Shown: in pieces, positions 12,202-21,672 of the stretch
How positions within the stretch are numbered: the stretch's first letter is position 1
Layout: each line of letters begins with the position of its first letter
The notes under the pieces: model-generated
What the model was told of the DNA's origin: nothing
The model's database searches: none
The model's input: only the letters and a program-made list of their open reading frames with translations
Translations under genes and position numbers: made by a program
NCBI RefSeq assembly: GCF_002024165.1
Contig: NZ_MWQN01000001.1
Coordinates: 5,125,501 to 5,189,500 of the forward strand
Direction: 5' to 3'
Origin: Embleya scabrispora
Lineage (GTDB): Bacteria > Actinomycetota > Actinomycetes > Streptomycetales > Streptomycetaceae
DNA: 64,000 bases

Positions 12202-13389
12202 TTGAAGACCATCGACGACATCGACGTATCCGGTAAGCGCGTCCTGGTGCGCGCCGACCTCAACGTCCCGCTCGACGGCGGACGCATCACCGACGACGGC
12301 CGGATCCGGGCGAGCGTGCCGACCATCGAGGCGCTGCGCGGCCGCGGCGCCAAGGTGATCGTGTGCTCTCACCTGGGTCGGCCCAAGGGCGCCCCCGAGC
12401 CCGACTTCTCGCTCGCCCCGGTGGCCGCGCGGCTCGGCGAACTCCTGGGAGCCGACGTGGCGTTCGCGACCGACACGGTCGGCGACAGCGCCCGGGCGAC
12501 GGTCGGCAAGCTCGCCGACGGCGAGGTGGCGCTCCTGGAGAACCTGCGCTTCAACCCGGGCGAGACGGCCAAGGACGACGCCGAGCGCGGGGCGTTCGCG
12601 GACCGGCTCGCCGACCTCGCCGAGGTGTACGTGGGCGACGGTTTCGGCGCGGTGCACCGCAAGCACGCGTCGGTCTACGACGTGCCGGCCCGGCTGCCGC
12701 ACGCGGTCGGCGGCCTGATCGCCACCGAACTGGACGTGCTCAAGCGGCTCACCGACGACGTGCAGCGCCCGTATGCGGTGATCCTGGGCGGTTCGAAGGT
12801 CTCCGACAAGCTCGGTGTGATCGACAGCCTGCTGGAGCGGGCCGACCGCATCCTGGTGGGCGGCGGCATGGTGTTCACCTTCCTGGCCGCGCAGGGCCAC
12901 GAGGTGGGCAAGTCGCTTCTGGAGCGGGACCAGATCGAGCGGGTCCGCGAGTATCTGGCCCGGGCCGAGGCGAAGGGCGTGGAGTTCGTCCTGCCGGTCG
13001 ACGTGATCGCGGCCACCGCGTTCGCCGCCGACGCGGACCACGCGGTGGTCTCCGTCGAGGCGATCCCGGCGGACCGGCTCGGCCTGGACATCGGCCCGGC
13101 GTCCGGCGAGTTGTTCGCCGACAAGCTGGCCGACGCGCAGACGGTCTTCTGGAACGGCCCGATGGGCGTGTTCGAGATGGAGCCGTACAGCCACGGCACC
13201 CGCGCGGTGGCCCAGGGGCTGATCGACTCCGACGCGTTCACCGTGGTCGGCGGCGGCGACTCGGCCGCGGCCGTGCGTACCCTCGGCTTCGACGAGAACG
13301 CCTTCGGCCACATCTCCACCGGTGGCGGCGCGAGTCTGGAATACCTCGAAGGCAAGTCCCTGCCCGGCCTCGAAGCTTTGGAGGGCTGA
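12202..13389 (+). CDS. pgk: Phosphoglycerate kinase
   Basis: Transfers phosphate from 1,3-bisphosphoglycerate to ADP in glycolysis. The N-terminal domain begins [20 protein letters not shown] (start read as Met), the family signature. [13 protein letters not shown] marks the substrate site, and the nucleotide-binding GGGDSAAAV and [16 protein letters not shown] are at the C terminus. The product is 395 residues. I chose TTG 12202 because homologues begin MKTID and because GAGG lies 11 nt upstream; the 34 extra in-frame codons upstream are Pro/Arg-rich and cover the duplicated leader. The tpiA ATG follows 6 nt after the stop, so pgk and tpiA form an operon. Confidence 0.96.
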   Translation: MKTIDDIDVSGKRVLVRADLNVPLDGGRITDDGRIRASVPTIEALRGRGAKVIVCSHLGRPKGAPEPDFSLAPVAARLGELLGADVAFATDTVGDSARATVGKLADGEVALLENLRFNPGETAKDDAERGAFADRLADLAEVYVGDGFGAVHRKHASVYDVPARLPHAVGGLIATELDVLKRLTDDVQRPYAVILGGSKVSDKLGVIDSLLERADRILVGGGMVFTFLAAQGHEVGKSLLERDQIERVREYLARAEAKGVEFVLPVDVIAATAFAADADHAVVSVEAIPADRLGLDIGPASGELFADKLADAQTVFWNGPMGVFEMEPYSHGTRAVAQGLIDSDAFTVVGGGDSAAAVRTLGFDENAFGHISTGGGASLEYLEGKSLPGLEALEG

Positions 13390-13394
13390 ATCCG

Positions 13395-14189
13395 ATGTCC
13401 GCCGTGAAGAACACCTCCGGTCGCATCCCGCTGATGGCGGGCAACTGGAAGATGAACCTCAACCACATCGAGGCCATCTCCCTGGTGCAAAAGCTCGCGT
13501 TCACCCTGAACGACAAGGACTTCGACCGGGTCGAGGTCGCGGTACTGCCCCCGTTCACCGATCTGCGCTCGGTGCAGACCATGGTCGAGGCGGACAAGCT
13601 CCGCTTCACCTTCGGTGCCCAGGACATCTCGCAACACGCGGGCGGCGCGTACACCGGTGAGATCGCCGGGTCGATGCTGGCCAAGCTCAACTGCACGTAC
13701 GCGCTGGTCGGCCACTCCGAGCGGCGCCAGTACCACCACGAGGACGACGCGCTGGTCAACGCCAAGGCGCACGCCGCCTACGCGAGCGGCCTGGTGCCGA
13801 TCGTGTGCGTCGGCGAGGGCCTGGACGTGCGCAAGGCCGGCGAACACGTCGCGTACACGCTCGCCCAGGTCGAGGGCGCGCTGAAGGGCATCACCCCCGA
13901 GCAGGCCGAGTCCGTGGTGATCGCCTACGAGCCGGTCTGGGCGATCGGCACGGGCGAGGTGGCCACCCCGGAGAACGCGCAGGAGGTGTGCGCGGCGATT
14001 CGGGGCAGGCTCGCCGAGTTGTACTCCGCCGACCTGGCGGACCGGGTGCGGGTGCTGTACGGCGGTTCGATGAAGCCGAACAACGTGGCCGGCCTGATGG
14101 CGCAGGCCGACGTGGACGGCGGCCTGGTCGGCGGCGCCTGCCTCCTCGCGGAGGACTTCGCGCGGATCGTGCGCTACCAGGAGCAGTAG
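13395..14189 (+). CDS. tpiA: Triosephosphate isomerase
   Basis: Interconverts dihydroxyacetone phosphate and glyceraldehyde-3-phosphate. The TIM barrel signatures are intact: GNWKMN (catalytic Lys) near residue 19, [11 protein letters not shown] (catalytic His) around the middle, [11 protein letters not shown] (catalytic Glu) near residue 175, and the phosphate-gripping GGSMKPNN near the C terminus. The product is 264 residues. The ATG lies 6 nt after the pgk stop, so the two are probably co-transcribed. A strong hairpin follows at 14206-14238. Confidence 0.97.
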   Translation: MSAVKNTSGRIPLMAGNWKMNLNHIEAISLVQKLAFTLNDKDFDRVEVAVLPPFTDLRSVQTMVEADKLRFTFGAQDISQHAGGAYTGEIAGSMLAKLNCTYALVGHSERRQYHHEDDALVNAKAHAAYASGLVPIVCVGEGLDVRKAGEHVAYTLAQVEGALKGITPEQAESVVIAYEPVWAIGTGEVATPENAQEVCAAIRGRLAELYSADLADRVRVLYGGSMKPNNVAGLMAQADVDGGLVGGACLLAEDFARIVRYQEQ

Positions 14190-14205
14190 GACGAACGTTG
14201 GTCGA

Positions 14206-14238
14206 TCGGGCCCGGGGCGCACGTCGCCCCGGGCCCGA
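14206..14238 (+). terminator. Hairpin after tpiA
   Basis: A 14-bp stem of mostly G and C pairs 14206-14219 with 14225-14238 around a 5-nt loop. No U tract follows. It lies 17 nt after the tpiA stop, as expected for the end of the pgk-tpiA message. Confidence 0.65.
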
Positions 14239-14424
14239 CGCGTGTCCGAGATCGTGCGCCGATCGGTCATCGGGGCCGGAACCACTCGTTCCCCATAAAC
14301 CCGATGCGAGTATTTCCAACCCGCTTGCCCCACCCATAACCGGTACCTGACGATAAGTCATCGCCAAGTGGCCGGTAGTCGCCCCTCTGCGGCGACTGTG
14401 GCCGGCTGCCCCCAGGGGGTGCGG

Positions 14425-16110
14425 GTGTCCTTTCCAGACATGTCCAGAACCGGGGATACCGGAGCCACACGGTATCTGTGCACGGGTGCGGAGATCGACG
14501 AGCGGTTCGCCGCGCGGGTGATCGAGGAATTGTGGGAGAACGCGCACCGGGACCGCGCGCCTTCCTACGGATACAACGAACAGGCGGTCCTGGAGCACGC
14601 GTTGGCCGCCCGCAGGCGGCGGATCCTGCGCGATGTGATCGCGTTTTTGGTGCCGGTGATGATGGCCCTGATCGGCTTCGGCGTCGCGGCCGGGCTGACC
14701 TGGCTGGCGCTGGTGCTCTTCTTCGGCCTGATGACGGTGCGCAGCGGCGTCGTGGGCGGGGGCGGTGTGCGCGACCTGCGGAGCCGGGCGGCGGCGCAGG
14801 TGTCGTGGGTGGCGGCGCTGCTGTTCGGGCTGATGTTGTACCTGGTGGCGGGGGGTACCGGGAAGCCGCCGGACTTCACGATGATCGCGCTGACCGTGCT
14901 GCCCGCCTACGCCGTGGTGGTGTTCGTGGTGTGGATCGAGCGTATGCAGCAGCGCGCCACGGTGGTCTCGGACCTGGGCCCCGGGCGTACCTGGGTGCCG
15001 ACGGCGCCGCCGGGACCGGCGCCGGTGGGCGGGGTCGGGACGTTACAGGGGGCGCTGACCGAGGTGTTGCCGCCGCGCCCGACACACGCCCCGGTCGACG
15101 TCGCCGAGCCGCCGGCGTCGGTGGTGCCGCCGCCGATCCCGTCCACCGTGCGCTACAGCGGCTACGTGCCGTTCGTCGGCGCGGGCGAGTTGGTGGAGAG
15201 CTGGACCTTCCCGGTCGAACTGCGCGGGGCCGGGCCCTCCGTGCTGGACGCGCCGCGGCCGAGTATCACCGACAAGAACGGATACACCCCGTTCACCGTC
15301 GACGAGTTGACGGGTGCGATCTGCACCGCGTTCGAGGGGTTGTCCCGCTCCGAGGAGGGCCGGCACCGGTTGACCGGGCTGAGTGTGCAGATGCACGAGT
15401 TCAGCAGCGGGATCACCGGCGGCGCGGTGCCGCCGCCGGCCGAGGCGACCCGACGCTACCTGTGTGTGCGGGTGGGCACGTGGTCGCAGGAGGTGGTCGT
15501 CTCGGTACTGATCCGCTTCACCCTGGACGGCCGCATGTTGTACACCGAGTTGCACGAACTGGTGCTGCCGCCGATCCGGCCCGACTTCCACGTCGCCGAC
15601 GAGTGGTTGCACGCCGCCGACGCGGCCACCCTGTGGGGGGCGTTCGGCCACGCCCTCGTGGAGGCGCCGGGACTGATGGCCTCGGCGGCGGGCCGGTTGA
15701 TGCGGGTGTGGTCCTCGTGGTGGCGCCGGGCCGGCAACCTGCGCGCGGCGCACGAGCGCACCGCCCGCAACCTGCCGGTGGACCGGGGCGCGCGGGCCTC
15801 GGTGCGCGAGTTGGGCGCGTCGGCGAACTACGCCACGTTCTTCCAGAACTCGGACGCGGAGAAATACCTCAAGCTGATCGAGCGCAAGTTCACCGTATTC
15901 GTGCTGGACTTCCTCCAGCGCAGGAACGTGGATGTCACCGAGTATCGCCAACGCAACGAGCTGGTCCTCAACAACGGGATCATCCAGCACGTCTCGGGCG
16001 ACCTCAACAACAGCGGCGCGATCGTCGCGGGCCGCGGCAACCAGGCGTCCGTGCGCGGTTCCGGCGGGGTCGGCACCGGCGCACGATCGACAGCGGGAGG
16101 TACCTCGTGA
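14425..16110 (+). CDS. Unknown membrane protein with C-terminal beta-repeat motif
   Basis: I do not recognise a named family. The N-terminal 40 residues (ATRYLCTGAEIDERF) resemble a streptomycete hypothetical family. About four transmembrane segments follow within the first 180 residues (for example IAFLVPVMMALIGFGVAAGL and TVLPAYAVVVFVVWIE). Then comes a proline-rich linker and a soluble region of about 350 residues. The last 35 residues contain DLNNSGAIVAGRGNQASVRG, a motif that recurs twice in the next gene. The start is uncertain: GTG 14425 has AGGGGG 5 nt upstream, ATG 14440 has no clear ribosome-binding site, and the frame is open to 14368. The stop overlaps the next start (GTGA, 16107-16110), so the two are coupled. 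Confidence 0.8.
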   Translation: MSFPDMSRTGDTGATRYLCTGAEIDERFAARVIEELWENAHRDRAPSYGYNEQAVLEHALAARRRRILRDVIAFLVPVMMALIGFGVAAGLTWLALVLFFGLMTVRSGVVGGGGVRDLRSRAAAQVSWVAALLFGLMLYLVAGGTGKPPDFTMIALTVLPAYAVVVFVVWIERMQQRATVVSDLGPGRTWVPTAPPGPAPVGGVGTLQGALTEVLPPRPTHAPVDVAEPPASVVPPPIPSTVRYSGYVPFVGAGELVESWTFPVELRGAGPSVLDAPRPSITDKNGYTPFTVDELTGAICTAFEGLSRSEEGRHRLTGLSVQMHEFSSGITGGAVPPPAEATRRYLCVRVGTWSQEVVVSVLIRFTLDGRMLYTELHELVLPPIRPDFHVADEWLHAADAATLWGAFGHALVEAPGLMASAAGRLMRVWSSWWRRAGNLRAAHERTARNLPVDRGARASVRELGASANYATFFQNSDAEKYLKLIERKFTVFVLDFLQRRNVDVTEYRQRNELVLNNGIIQHVSGDLNNSGAIVAGRGNQASVRGSGGVGTGARSTAGGTS

Positions 16111-16454
16111 ACACCGCCGAATCGAACGTCACCGGACCGGAACCGGAGCCCGAGGACCCGGGCGCGGACGAACCGCGCAACGACGGGATCAGCCTGTCGG
16201 GCGGCCCGGTGACCAACACCGGCGCGATCGTGGCGGGCGGTGACAACCGGGTCACGGTGCGACGCACGGGCGCGGTGCGCGGCACCCGGGACGCCGGGCG
16301 GGGACACCCGCTGACCAGCACCGGCGCGCTGGTCAGCGGCAGTGGTCACGAGCTGGAGGTGGAGGACACCGGAGACGTCGAGCCGGCCGACGCCGCGGCG
16401 GACCCCGGGGAGGGCCGGTCGCCGGGGGAGCGGAGCACGCCCGACCAGCCGTAA
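16107..16454 (+). CDS. Small protein built on the same repeat motif
   Basis: A 115-residue protein with no signal peptide or membrane segment. It starts at GTG 16107, inside the stop codon of the preceding gene. Two copies of a short motif make up its core: PVTNTGAIVAGGDNRVTV and PLTSTGALVSGSGHELEV. Both align with the C terminus of the upstream membrane protein. The pattern is polar-T/S-N/S-T-G-A-I/L-V-A/S-G-x-x-N/H-x-hydrophobic-x-V, which suggests short beta hairpins. The ends are acidic and Pro/Glu-rich. The shared motif and the overlapping start suggest a partner or accessory subunit of the membrane protein. Function unknown. Confidence 0.7.
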   Translation: MNTAESNVTGPEPEPEDPGADEPRNDGISLSGGPVTNTGAIVAGGDNRVTVRRTGAVRGTRDAGRGHPLTSTGALVSGSGHELEVEDTGDVEPADAAADPGEGRSPGERSTPDQP

Positions 16455-16580
16455 TACTATGATCCGCCGGATTAGCCGAAGGGCCGCACGGCTCCCACTT
16501 GCGGGGCGCGGCAGCGTACTCTGTCCGGTGGCCGGGAATCTCCGGCCTCCGCGTTCCGCCAGAAGGAGTTGGGCCCGGCC

Positions 16581-16817
16581 GTGATCACCGGTTTCTCGAT
16601 CGCCCTGATCGTCTTCAGCCTGCTCATGGTGCTGTTGGTGCTGCTGCACAAGGGCAAGGGCGGCGGCCTGTCGGACCTGTTCGGCGGCGGCATGTCCTCC
16701 TCGCTCGGCGGTTCCTCCGTCGTGGAGAAGAACCTCGACCGCATGACCATCATCGTCGGCGTGTGCTGGATCACGACGATCGTCGTACTCAGTCTGCTTC
16801 TCAAGAACTCGTACTGA
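16581..16817 (+). CDS. secG: Preprotein translocase subunit SecG
   Basis: Small non-essential subunit of the SecYEG protein channel in the cytoplasmic membrane. The 78-residue product has two transmembrane helices (FSIALIVFSLLMVLLVLL and IIVGVCWITTIVVLSLLL) joined by the conserved HKGKGGGLSDLFGGG loop. I chose GTG 16581, with AAGGAG 12 nt upstream, over an in-frame TTG at 16569, because homologues begin close to GFSIALIVF. It lies between glycolysis and the RbpA-like gene, the usual place in streptomycetes. Confidence 0.95.
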   Translation: MITGFSIALIVFSLLMVLLVLLHKGKGGGLSDLFGGGMSSSLGGSSVVEKNLDRMTIIVGVCWITTIVVLSLLLKNSY

Positions 16818-17014
16818 CGACTCGTAGCGACAAACGCGTACCGACAGGCCGGTTCGGCCGCTGTTTCCACCCGCGCGGTGGCCTTTCTGACGGACTGTCG
16901 GAAACGGTCGGAAAAGGGCCACCGCTCGGTTCAACCTTGCGCGAGGCGCACGTACACTGGACGCCAAGCCGCGCAACGGGGGCGCGACCTCAAGGACCAA
17001 GGGGAGTTTTTACC

Positions 17015-17350
17015 GTGGCAAGTGGCAACGCCATCCGTGGGAGTCGGGTCGGCGCCGGCCCGATGGGGGAGGCTGAGCGCGGCGAAGCAGCCCCACGTCT
17101 CCGTATCTCTTTCTGGTGCGCGAACAAGCACGAGACCCAGCCGAGCTTCGCGACCGACGCTCAGGTCCCCGAGACGTGGGACTGCCCCCGCTGCGGACTG
17201 CCCGCCGGGCAGGACCAGCACAACCCGCCGGACGCCCCGCGTACCGAGCCCTACAAGACGCACCTCGCCTACGTGCGCGAGCGGCGCAGCGACGCGGACG
17301 GCGAGGCGATCCTCGCCGAGGCGCTGGCCAAGCTGCGCGGCGAACTCTGA
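17015..17350 (+). CDS. rbpA: RNA polymerase-binding protein, RbpA family (divergent paralogue type)
   Basis: RbpA proteins bind RNA polymerase and the principal sigma factor and stabilise initiation complexes in actinobacteria. The 111-residue product keeps the family layout: an IRGSRVGA basic stretch near the N terminus, a zinc-ribbon-like core (C-x3-H ... CPRC, in FWCANKHETQPSF and TWDCPRCG), and a C-terminal helical part with RTEPYKTHLAYVRERRS. The core differs clearly from the better-known RbpA sequence (EYACEKGHRFEMPF type), so this is probably the second, secG-linked form found in streptomycetes rather than the essential one. The start is GTG 17015 after GGGGAG. A terminator with a T run follows. 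Confidence 0.82.
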   Translation: MASGNAIRGSRVGAGPMGEAERGEAAPRLRISFWCANKHETQPSFATDAQVPETWDCPRCGLPAGQDQHNPPDAPRTEPYKTHLAYVRERRSDADGEAILAEALAKLRGEL

Positions 17351-17410
17351 GTCCGGTCCCGGGCTCGACGAGCGTGTACCCGTACGGTCGGCCGTAGGCC
17401 GCCGTCGGGG

Positions 17411-17468
17411 GAGCCGCCGGGAGTGACGACCCACCTTCGGGTGCCGTCGTGACTCCCGGCGGTTTTTT
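17411..17468 (+). terminator. Intrinsic terminator between convergent rbpA-like and TPR genes
   Basis: A near-perfect GC-rich stem of about 20 bp with a TTCG loop is followed by GG and a run of six T. It lies 60 nt after the rbpA-like stop. On the other strand it lies just beyond the end of the TPR gene at 17507, where the stem could also end transcription, though without an equally good T run. Confidence 0.9.
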
Positions 17469-17506
17469 GTGCCGCGTCGTTCGGCGCGCGCCGCCCGGGC
17501 GGGGCG

Positions 17507-18868
17507 TCAGTCGCGCACGGGCAGAGCCTCCTGGGGGACCGGGCGGTGTACGCGGCGGCGGTCGGCCTGGTGGGGCAGCGGACGCCCGCCGCGTTCGATC
17601 CAGCCCGGCAACTCCTCGCCGGTGGCCGCGAGCCAGCGGTTGCGCACCGCGTCGGGGTCGGCGTGGTGGGCCCGCACCAGGGTGTCGCCGGCCAGGTCGG
17701 AGACGCGGTCCAGGTTGAGCGCGGTGCCCACGCCCAGGGCCGCGGCGAGCGGCGGCACCGCGTCGGCGGGCCGGCCGGCGGCGACCAGGACGATGCCGTA
17801 CAGCGCGTAGGTGACCGGGACTTCGGGGCGGCGGGCCAGCACGGGGTCGGCCCGCACCCGTCTCGCCCGCAGTCGGACCGCCTCCTCCAGCGCGTCCACC
17901 GCCTCGTCGTGCGCGCCGGCGGCGCTGTGCAGCAGGCCCAGGCTCTGTAGCGAGGCGGCGAGTTCGTCCTCGCGGCGCCCGGCGGGGGCGTGCTCCGCGC
18001 CGGCGTAGCCGCGGCGCACCTCGACCGCCTCGGCGGCCAGCGCGATCGCCTCCGGGCCGCGGCCGAGGCGGGCGAGCAGGGTGGCGTGCCGGAGCAGCAC
18101 GGCGGCCTGCCGGGCCTCGGGCGGACCGACCCCGAGCAGCCGTTCGGCCTCGGTGAACGCGGCCAGCGCGGGTTCGCTCGCGCCGCCGGCGGCGAGTCGG
18201 CCGGCGAGTTCGTCCAGGGACAGGGCGAGTTCGACCCGATAGCGCTCGGGCGTGCGGGCGGCGAGGGTGCGAAAGAGCTGTACCGACTCGTGCAGCGCGC
18301 CCAGCGCGGCCGACTCGTCGCCGTGGTCGCCGAGTCGGGCCCCCAGTTCGCGCAGGGTCAGCGCGAGCAGCGGGCGGTGCGCGCGGTGGTCGAACGCGGC
18401 CAGTCGGCGGGCGTGTTCGGCGGCGCTCGCGGCCACCTTCACCGCGTCCTCGGTGCGGCCGTCGGCGGCCGCCACGGCGGCGAACGCGCGCAGTCCGCCG
18501 ACCAGGGCGGGGCCGTGCCGGCGGTGGTCCCTGGCGGCGAGCGCGCCCAGCATCCGCACCGCGGCGCGGGCGGGCGCGGCGGCGTCGGCGTGCCGACCGG
18601 CGCGGGTCAACTGCCGTGCCTTCTCGGTCAACATCTCGGCCCGGGTCGCCTCGGCGTCGTCGACCTCGGCCGGAGCGCCGACGACGCCCGGCGGATTCGG
18701 TTCCGGTTCGGCCGGATCCGGCCCCTCGGTCCGTCCGCGTTCGGCGAAGGACGGCGCGGCGGGCGCGGTTTCGGGCGTGGCGAGGCCCGGACACGGCGAC
18801 TGCGACTCGCGCCGGTGCCGGTATTCCTCCAGGTGACGCTCATGGCGTCGCAGCCATCCGAACCGCAC
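17507..18868 (-). CDS. Tetratricopeptide-repeat protein
   Basis: A 453-residue protein made mostly of helical pairs of the TPR type, with many segments of the pattern A-x2-L-x3-G-x2-x-E-A (for example LARLGRGPEAIALAAEAVEV and LHSAAGAHDEAVDALEEAV). It has no signal peptide, kinase or DNA-binding domain. The N-terminal 90 residues are Pro/Glu-rich after a basic start (RFGWLRRHERHLEEYRHRR). The frame runs on to 19024, but GTG 18868 has a strong GAGGTGGGG 5 nt upstream. Similar TPR proteins act as scaffolds or regulator partners. It is transcribed towards the rbpA-like gene. The TPR fold is well supported; the role is unknown. Confidence 0.8.
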   Translation of the reverse strand: MRFGWLRRHERHLEEYRHRRESQSPCPGLATPETAPAAPSFAERGRTEGPDPAEPEPNPPGVVGAPAEVDDAEATRAEMLTEKARQLTRAGRHADAAAPARAAVRMLGALAARDHRRHGPALVGGLRAFAAVAAADGRTEDAVKVAASAAEHARRLAAFDHRAHRPLLALTLRELGARLGDHGDESAALGALHESVQLFRTLAARTPERYRVELALSLDELAGRLAAGGASEPALAAFTEAERLLGVGPPEARQAAVLLRHATLLARLGRGPEAIALAAEAVEVRRGYAGAEHAPAGRREDELAASLQSLGLLHSAAGAHDEAVDALEEAVRLRARRVRADPVLARRPEVPVTYALYGIVLVAAGRPADAVPPLAAALGVGTALNLDRVSDLAGDTLVRAHHADPDAVRNRWLAATGEELPGWIERGGRPLPHQADRRRVHRPVPQEALPVRD

Positions 18869-19144
18869 GGGTCCCCACCTCGCCTCTGGTCCCGAAGACC
18901 TCCGCGTGACGCTATCGCGAGCGGGCCGCCGACGGGGCCGAACGGGTACGGATCCGGCCACGCACGCCTGACCGAGACGACAGCGGGATGTCCGCGGCAT
19001 GCCGTTTTGCCCGGCCCGGTTCACTCCTTGGGCTCGGCTTTGCCGACTGGGCGGGGGATCCCGCGCGCTCGTGTTCCAAGATCGCTAATGTGTGCGAGTT
19101 CCATCGAAGTACGGGCGCGGCGCGCCCGACGCACAGGGGGTTCG

Positions 19145-19753
19145 ATGCATCCGATCACACGCAGGACCTGGGGCGGGATCACCGCCGTGACGATCGGCGC
19201 GCTCGCGCTGGTCGCCTGCGACGCGGACGACAAGAAGGACACATCCAAGGCGGTCGACAGCCCGACCGCGACGGCGACGGCGACCGCGCCGCCGCCCACC
19301 GGCACCCCCGGTGGCTCCGGTACGCCGGCCACGCAGGCGCCCAAGTCGGCCAAGCCGTCGGCGAGTCTGTCCTCGGCGGGCGACCAGGGCGAGGACTGCG
19401 GCCCGGCGCCGACCACCAAGCCCGGACACCGGATCGTCTACCCGAACAAGGCGCCCAGCAAGGACTCGCTGTACTACCGCGACACCAAGTTCGTGTGCGA
19501 CCCCAACGACGGCCACTACGAGCCGGTCGGCGCCGAGCAGACGCCGCTGCGCTTCGCGGCGCAGGCCACGGGCACCCTGTCCGGACCGACCCCGTGGAAG
19601 GCGCAGTACCTCGGCCAGGTGTGGGACCACATCGACAAGTGCCTGGCCGGTCGGACCGACCCCGGACACCCGTGCTCGTCGTCCGGGGCCTATGAGATCA
19701 CCCTGAACGCCGCCGGCGAGATCAGCGACATCAGGGAGATCTACCACTCCTGA
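19145..19753 (+). CDS. Secreted lipoprotein, unknown function
   Basis: A 202-residue lipoprotein. The signal peptide is MHPITRRTWGGITAVTIGAL followed by a lipobox L-V-A-C with Cys near residue 25. About 60 residues rich in Thr, Ala, Pro and Ser form a wall-spanning linker. The folded C-terminal part has four Cys (DCGPAP, FVCDPND, DKCLAG, HPCSSS), likely two disulfides. The start is ATG 19145, 5 nt after GGGGG; upstream in-frame sequence overlaps the opposite-strand TPR gene. No family recognised. The last 40 residues (AYEITLNAAGEISDIREIY) look beta-rich. Confidence 0.82.
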   Translation: MHPITRRTWGGITAVTIGALALVACDADDKKDTSKAVDSPTATATATAPPPTGTPGGSGTPATQAPKSAKPSASLSSAGDQGEDCGPAPTTKPGHRIVYPNKAPSKDSLYYRDTKFVCDPNDGHYEPVGAEQTPLRFAAQATGTLSGPTPWKAQYLGQVWDHIDKCLAGRTDPGHPCSSSGAYEITLNAAGEISDIREIYHS

Positions 19754-19807
19754 CCCGCCGGCCCGGTCGGGCTCTCCCACCCACGGGAGGGCCCCGCCGG
19801 GCGCCCG

Positions 19808-20167
19808 TCAGCCCTGCGCGCCGCCCAGTTGCAGGCCCGCCATCCGGGACCACTCGTACTCGGTCGTGCGCACCTTCGCCGCGAGTTCGTTCGGGAACTC
19901 CTCGTGCAGCGTCACGCCCGCCTTGACGATCGCGGCGCGGGCGATGTCCCGGTTGCGCACGACCTGGTCGCCCCAGGCCCCGTCGGCGCCGACGAGCACG
20001 ATCCGGGTCGCGTCGCGGCCGACGTACTCGACGACCGCGTCGCCCCCGCCGCCGTGCGCGGCGGTGAAGCGCTCGATGTGTTTGGCGATCCTGCGCACCT
20101 GTCGCTCGACCCGCGCATCCGGGGAACCCGGTTCCGGCGTGGCCGTCGTGGTCTCGGTGTCCGTCAT
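19808..20167 (-). CDS. Conserved small protein, unknown function
   Basis: A 119-residue soluble protein with a Thr/Pro-rich N terminus and an alpha/beta body: RVERQVRRIAKHIERFTAAH looks like a helix, DAVVEYVGRDATRIVLVGAD like strands. No catalytic motif or membrane segment is visible. I chose ATG 20167 over an in-frame GTG at 20176. It lies downstream of ctaB on the same strand, with about 110 nt between, so it may be read from the ctaB transcript. I do not recognise the family. Confidence 0.7.
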   Translation of the reverse strand: MTDTETTTATPEPGSPDARVERQVRRIAKHIERFTAAHGGGGDAVVEYVGRDATRIVLVGADGAWGDQVVRNRDIARAAIVKAGVTLHEEFPNELAAKVRTTEYEWSRMAGLQLGGAQG

Positions 20168-20278
20168 GGCGCCCACATTACCGACGGGGCGTCACCGGAT
20201 CCGGCGCAATCGCGCGTGGTCCGGATCACGTCGCGACGCATGATCGCGGCACATCGCGGGCGCCGCGCCCGAACCGGC

Positions 20279-21223
20279 TCAGAACAGCAGCGGGTCGACC
20301 GCGACCGCGACGAACAGCAGCGTCAGGTAGGTGATCGACCAGTGGAACAGCCGCATCTCCTTGAGCTTGGCGCCGGTCACCTCGGCCTTGGCCCGACGCT
20401 GCAGCCCGTGCGCCTCCCACAACCAGGCCGCCCCGAGCAGGGCCGCGGCGATCGGGTACAGCGGCCCGGTGTCCGCGGCCGGCCACAGCAGCATCGACAC
20501 CCCGACCATGACCCAGCTGTAGAGCACGATCTGGTTCGCGACGACCTTGTTGCCCGCGACCACCGGCAACATCGGCACACCGGCATTGGTGTAGTCGTCG
20601 GTGAACTTCATCGACAGCGGCCAATAATGCGGCGGGGTCCAGAAGAAGACCACCGCGAACAACACCACCGGCGCCCAGTCCAGCGAATTCGTGACCGCGG
20701 TCCAGCCGATCAGCACCTGCATGCAACCCGCGATACCGCCCCACACGATGTTCTGCGGCGTGCGCCGCTTCAGCAACATCGTGTAGACGACGACGTAATA
20801 GAAGATCGCGAAGACGGAAAGCGCCGCCGACAGCGGATTGACCAGGAACCAGAACCACGCGGTGGAAATCACCCCGAGCGCGCTCGCGAACACGATCGAC
20901 TCGCGCGGCGACACCATTCCGGTGACCAGCGGCCGCCGTTCGGTGCGGTGCATCAGCCGGTCGATGTCCCGGTCGATGTACATGTTGAAGGCGTTGGCGC
21001 TGCCCGCCGAGAGGTATCCGCCGAAGACGACCAGCAACACCAGTCCCAGATCCGGCAGCCCGTGCGCCGCCAGGAACATCACCGGAATGGTGCTGATCAG
21101 CAGCAGTTCGATGATGCGCGGCTTGGTGAGGGCCACGAATGCGAGAACCCGGGCCATCGGCGGGCGGGCGCCGGCGGGCGCATTTCCCACCAGCCCGGCC
21201 GGTCGGGATTCGACGGCTGTCAC
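20279..21223 (-). CDS. ctaB: Protoheme IX farnesyltransferase (heme O synthase)
   Basis: A UbiA-family membrane prenyltransferase that adds a farnesyl group to heme B to make heme O for the aa3 oxidase. The prenyl-diphosphate/Mg2+ motif [15 protein letters not shown] (N-x3-D-x3-D) lies near residue 80, and [14 protein letters not shown] with the preceding [10 protein letters not shown] is typical of CtaB. About nine transmembrane segments are visible. The start is GTG 21223 ([10 protein letters not shown]), giving 314 residues; the frame stays open another 149 codons upstream, but that part is Gly/Arg-rich and not protein-like. It is transcribed away from tkt, as in Streptomyces. ctaA, the next enzyme of the pathway, is at 37.0-38.0 kb. 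Confidence 0.95.
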   Translation of the reverse strand: MTAVESRPAGLVGNAPAGARPPMARVLAFVALTKPRIIELLLISTIPVMFLAAHGLPDLGLVLLVVFGGYLSAGSANAFNMYIDRDIDRLMHRTERRPLVTGMVSPRESIVFASALGVISTAWFWFLVNPLSAALSVFAIFYYVVVYTMLLKRRTPQNIVWGGIAGCMQVLIGWTAVTNSLDWAPVVLFAVVFFWTPPHYWPLSMKFTDDYTNAGVPMLPVVAGNKVVANQIVLYSWVMVGVSMLLWPAADTGPLYPIAAALLGAAWLWEAHGLQRRAKAEVTGAKLKEMRLFHWSITYLTLLFVAVAVDPLLF

Positions 21224-21672
21224 GAACACCCCATCAGCAGCGTTTTCGGCCGGGCCCGGGTGCCGCCCGGAAGCCGGTTTGCTCGTCAATACATAAGCGG
21301 AGGCAAGGGGTGTCGAGACGTCGAGGCCCGGACCCACTAGCAGGAAACTGTAGTCCCTCACCAGGGGCACGAAGCCTCCGGGGCATGCCCGCCGCACCGC
21401 CGGGTAGCCGACCGGAAGGTCGCCGCGTGCGCCGCCCCGTGCCCACCACGCGTCGTGCCTCGTCCCGCGTGTCCCCGCGGTCCGCCCGACCACGTGGACA
21501 TCGGGGTGAACCACACGGTGAACGTCACCACCCGGGTGGCCGTCCTCCGAGCGAGGGAACATGCCGCCCCCGGTAGGCTCGGCCACGTGCCGGAGGCGCC
21601 GGGGCGAAGGTCCCGAGCCGGCCGCAATCATTCGGCGTATCCCGGAAGACCCCGGAAGGAGCCCTGACAAGG
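21224..21672. other. Divergent ctaB-tkt intergenic region
   Basis: About 450 nt between two divergent starts. It must hold promoters for both genes, but I see no consensus strong enough to name. On the plus side AAGGAG (about 21655) serves tkt. A frame on the minus strand is open throughout but has no conserved protein character. Confidence 0.5.

Noticed and set aside
21224-21670. 149-codon extension of ctaB
   Set aside because: The sequence is not hydrophobic or conserved, and known CtaB proteins begin near [10 protein letters not shown].
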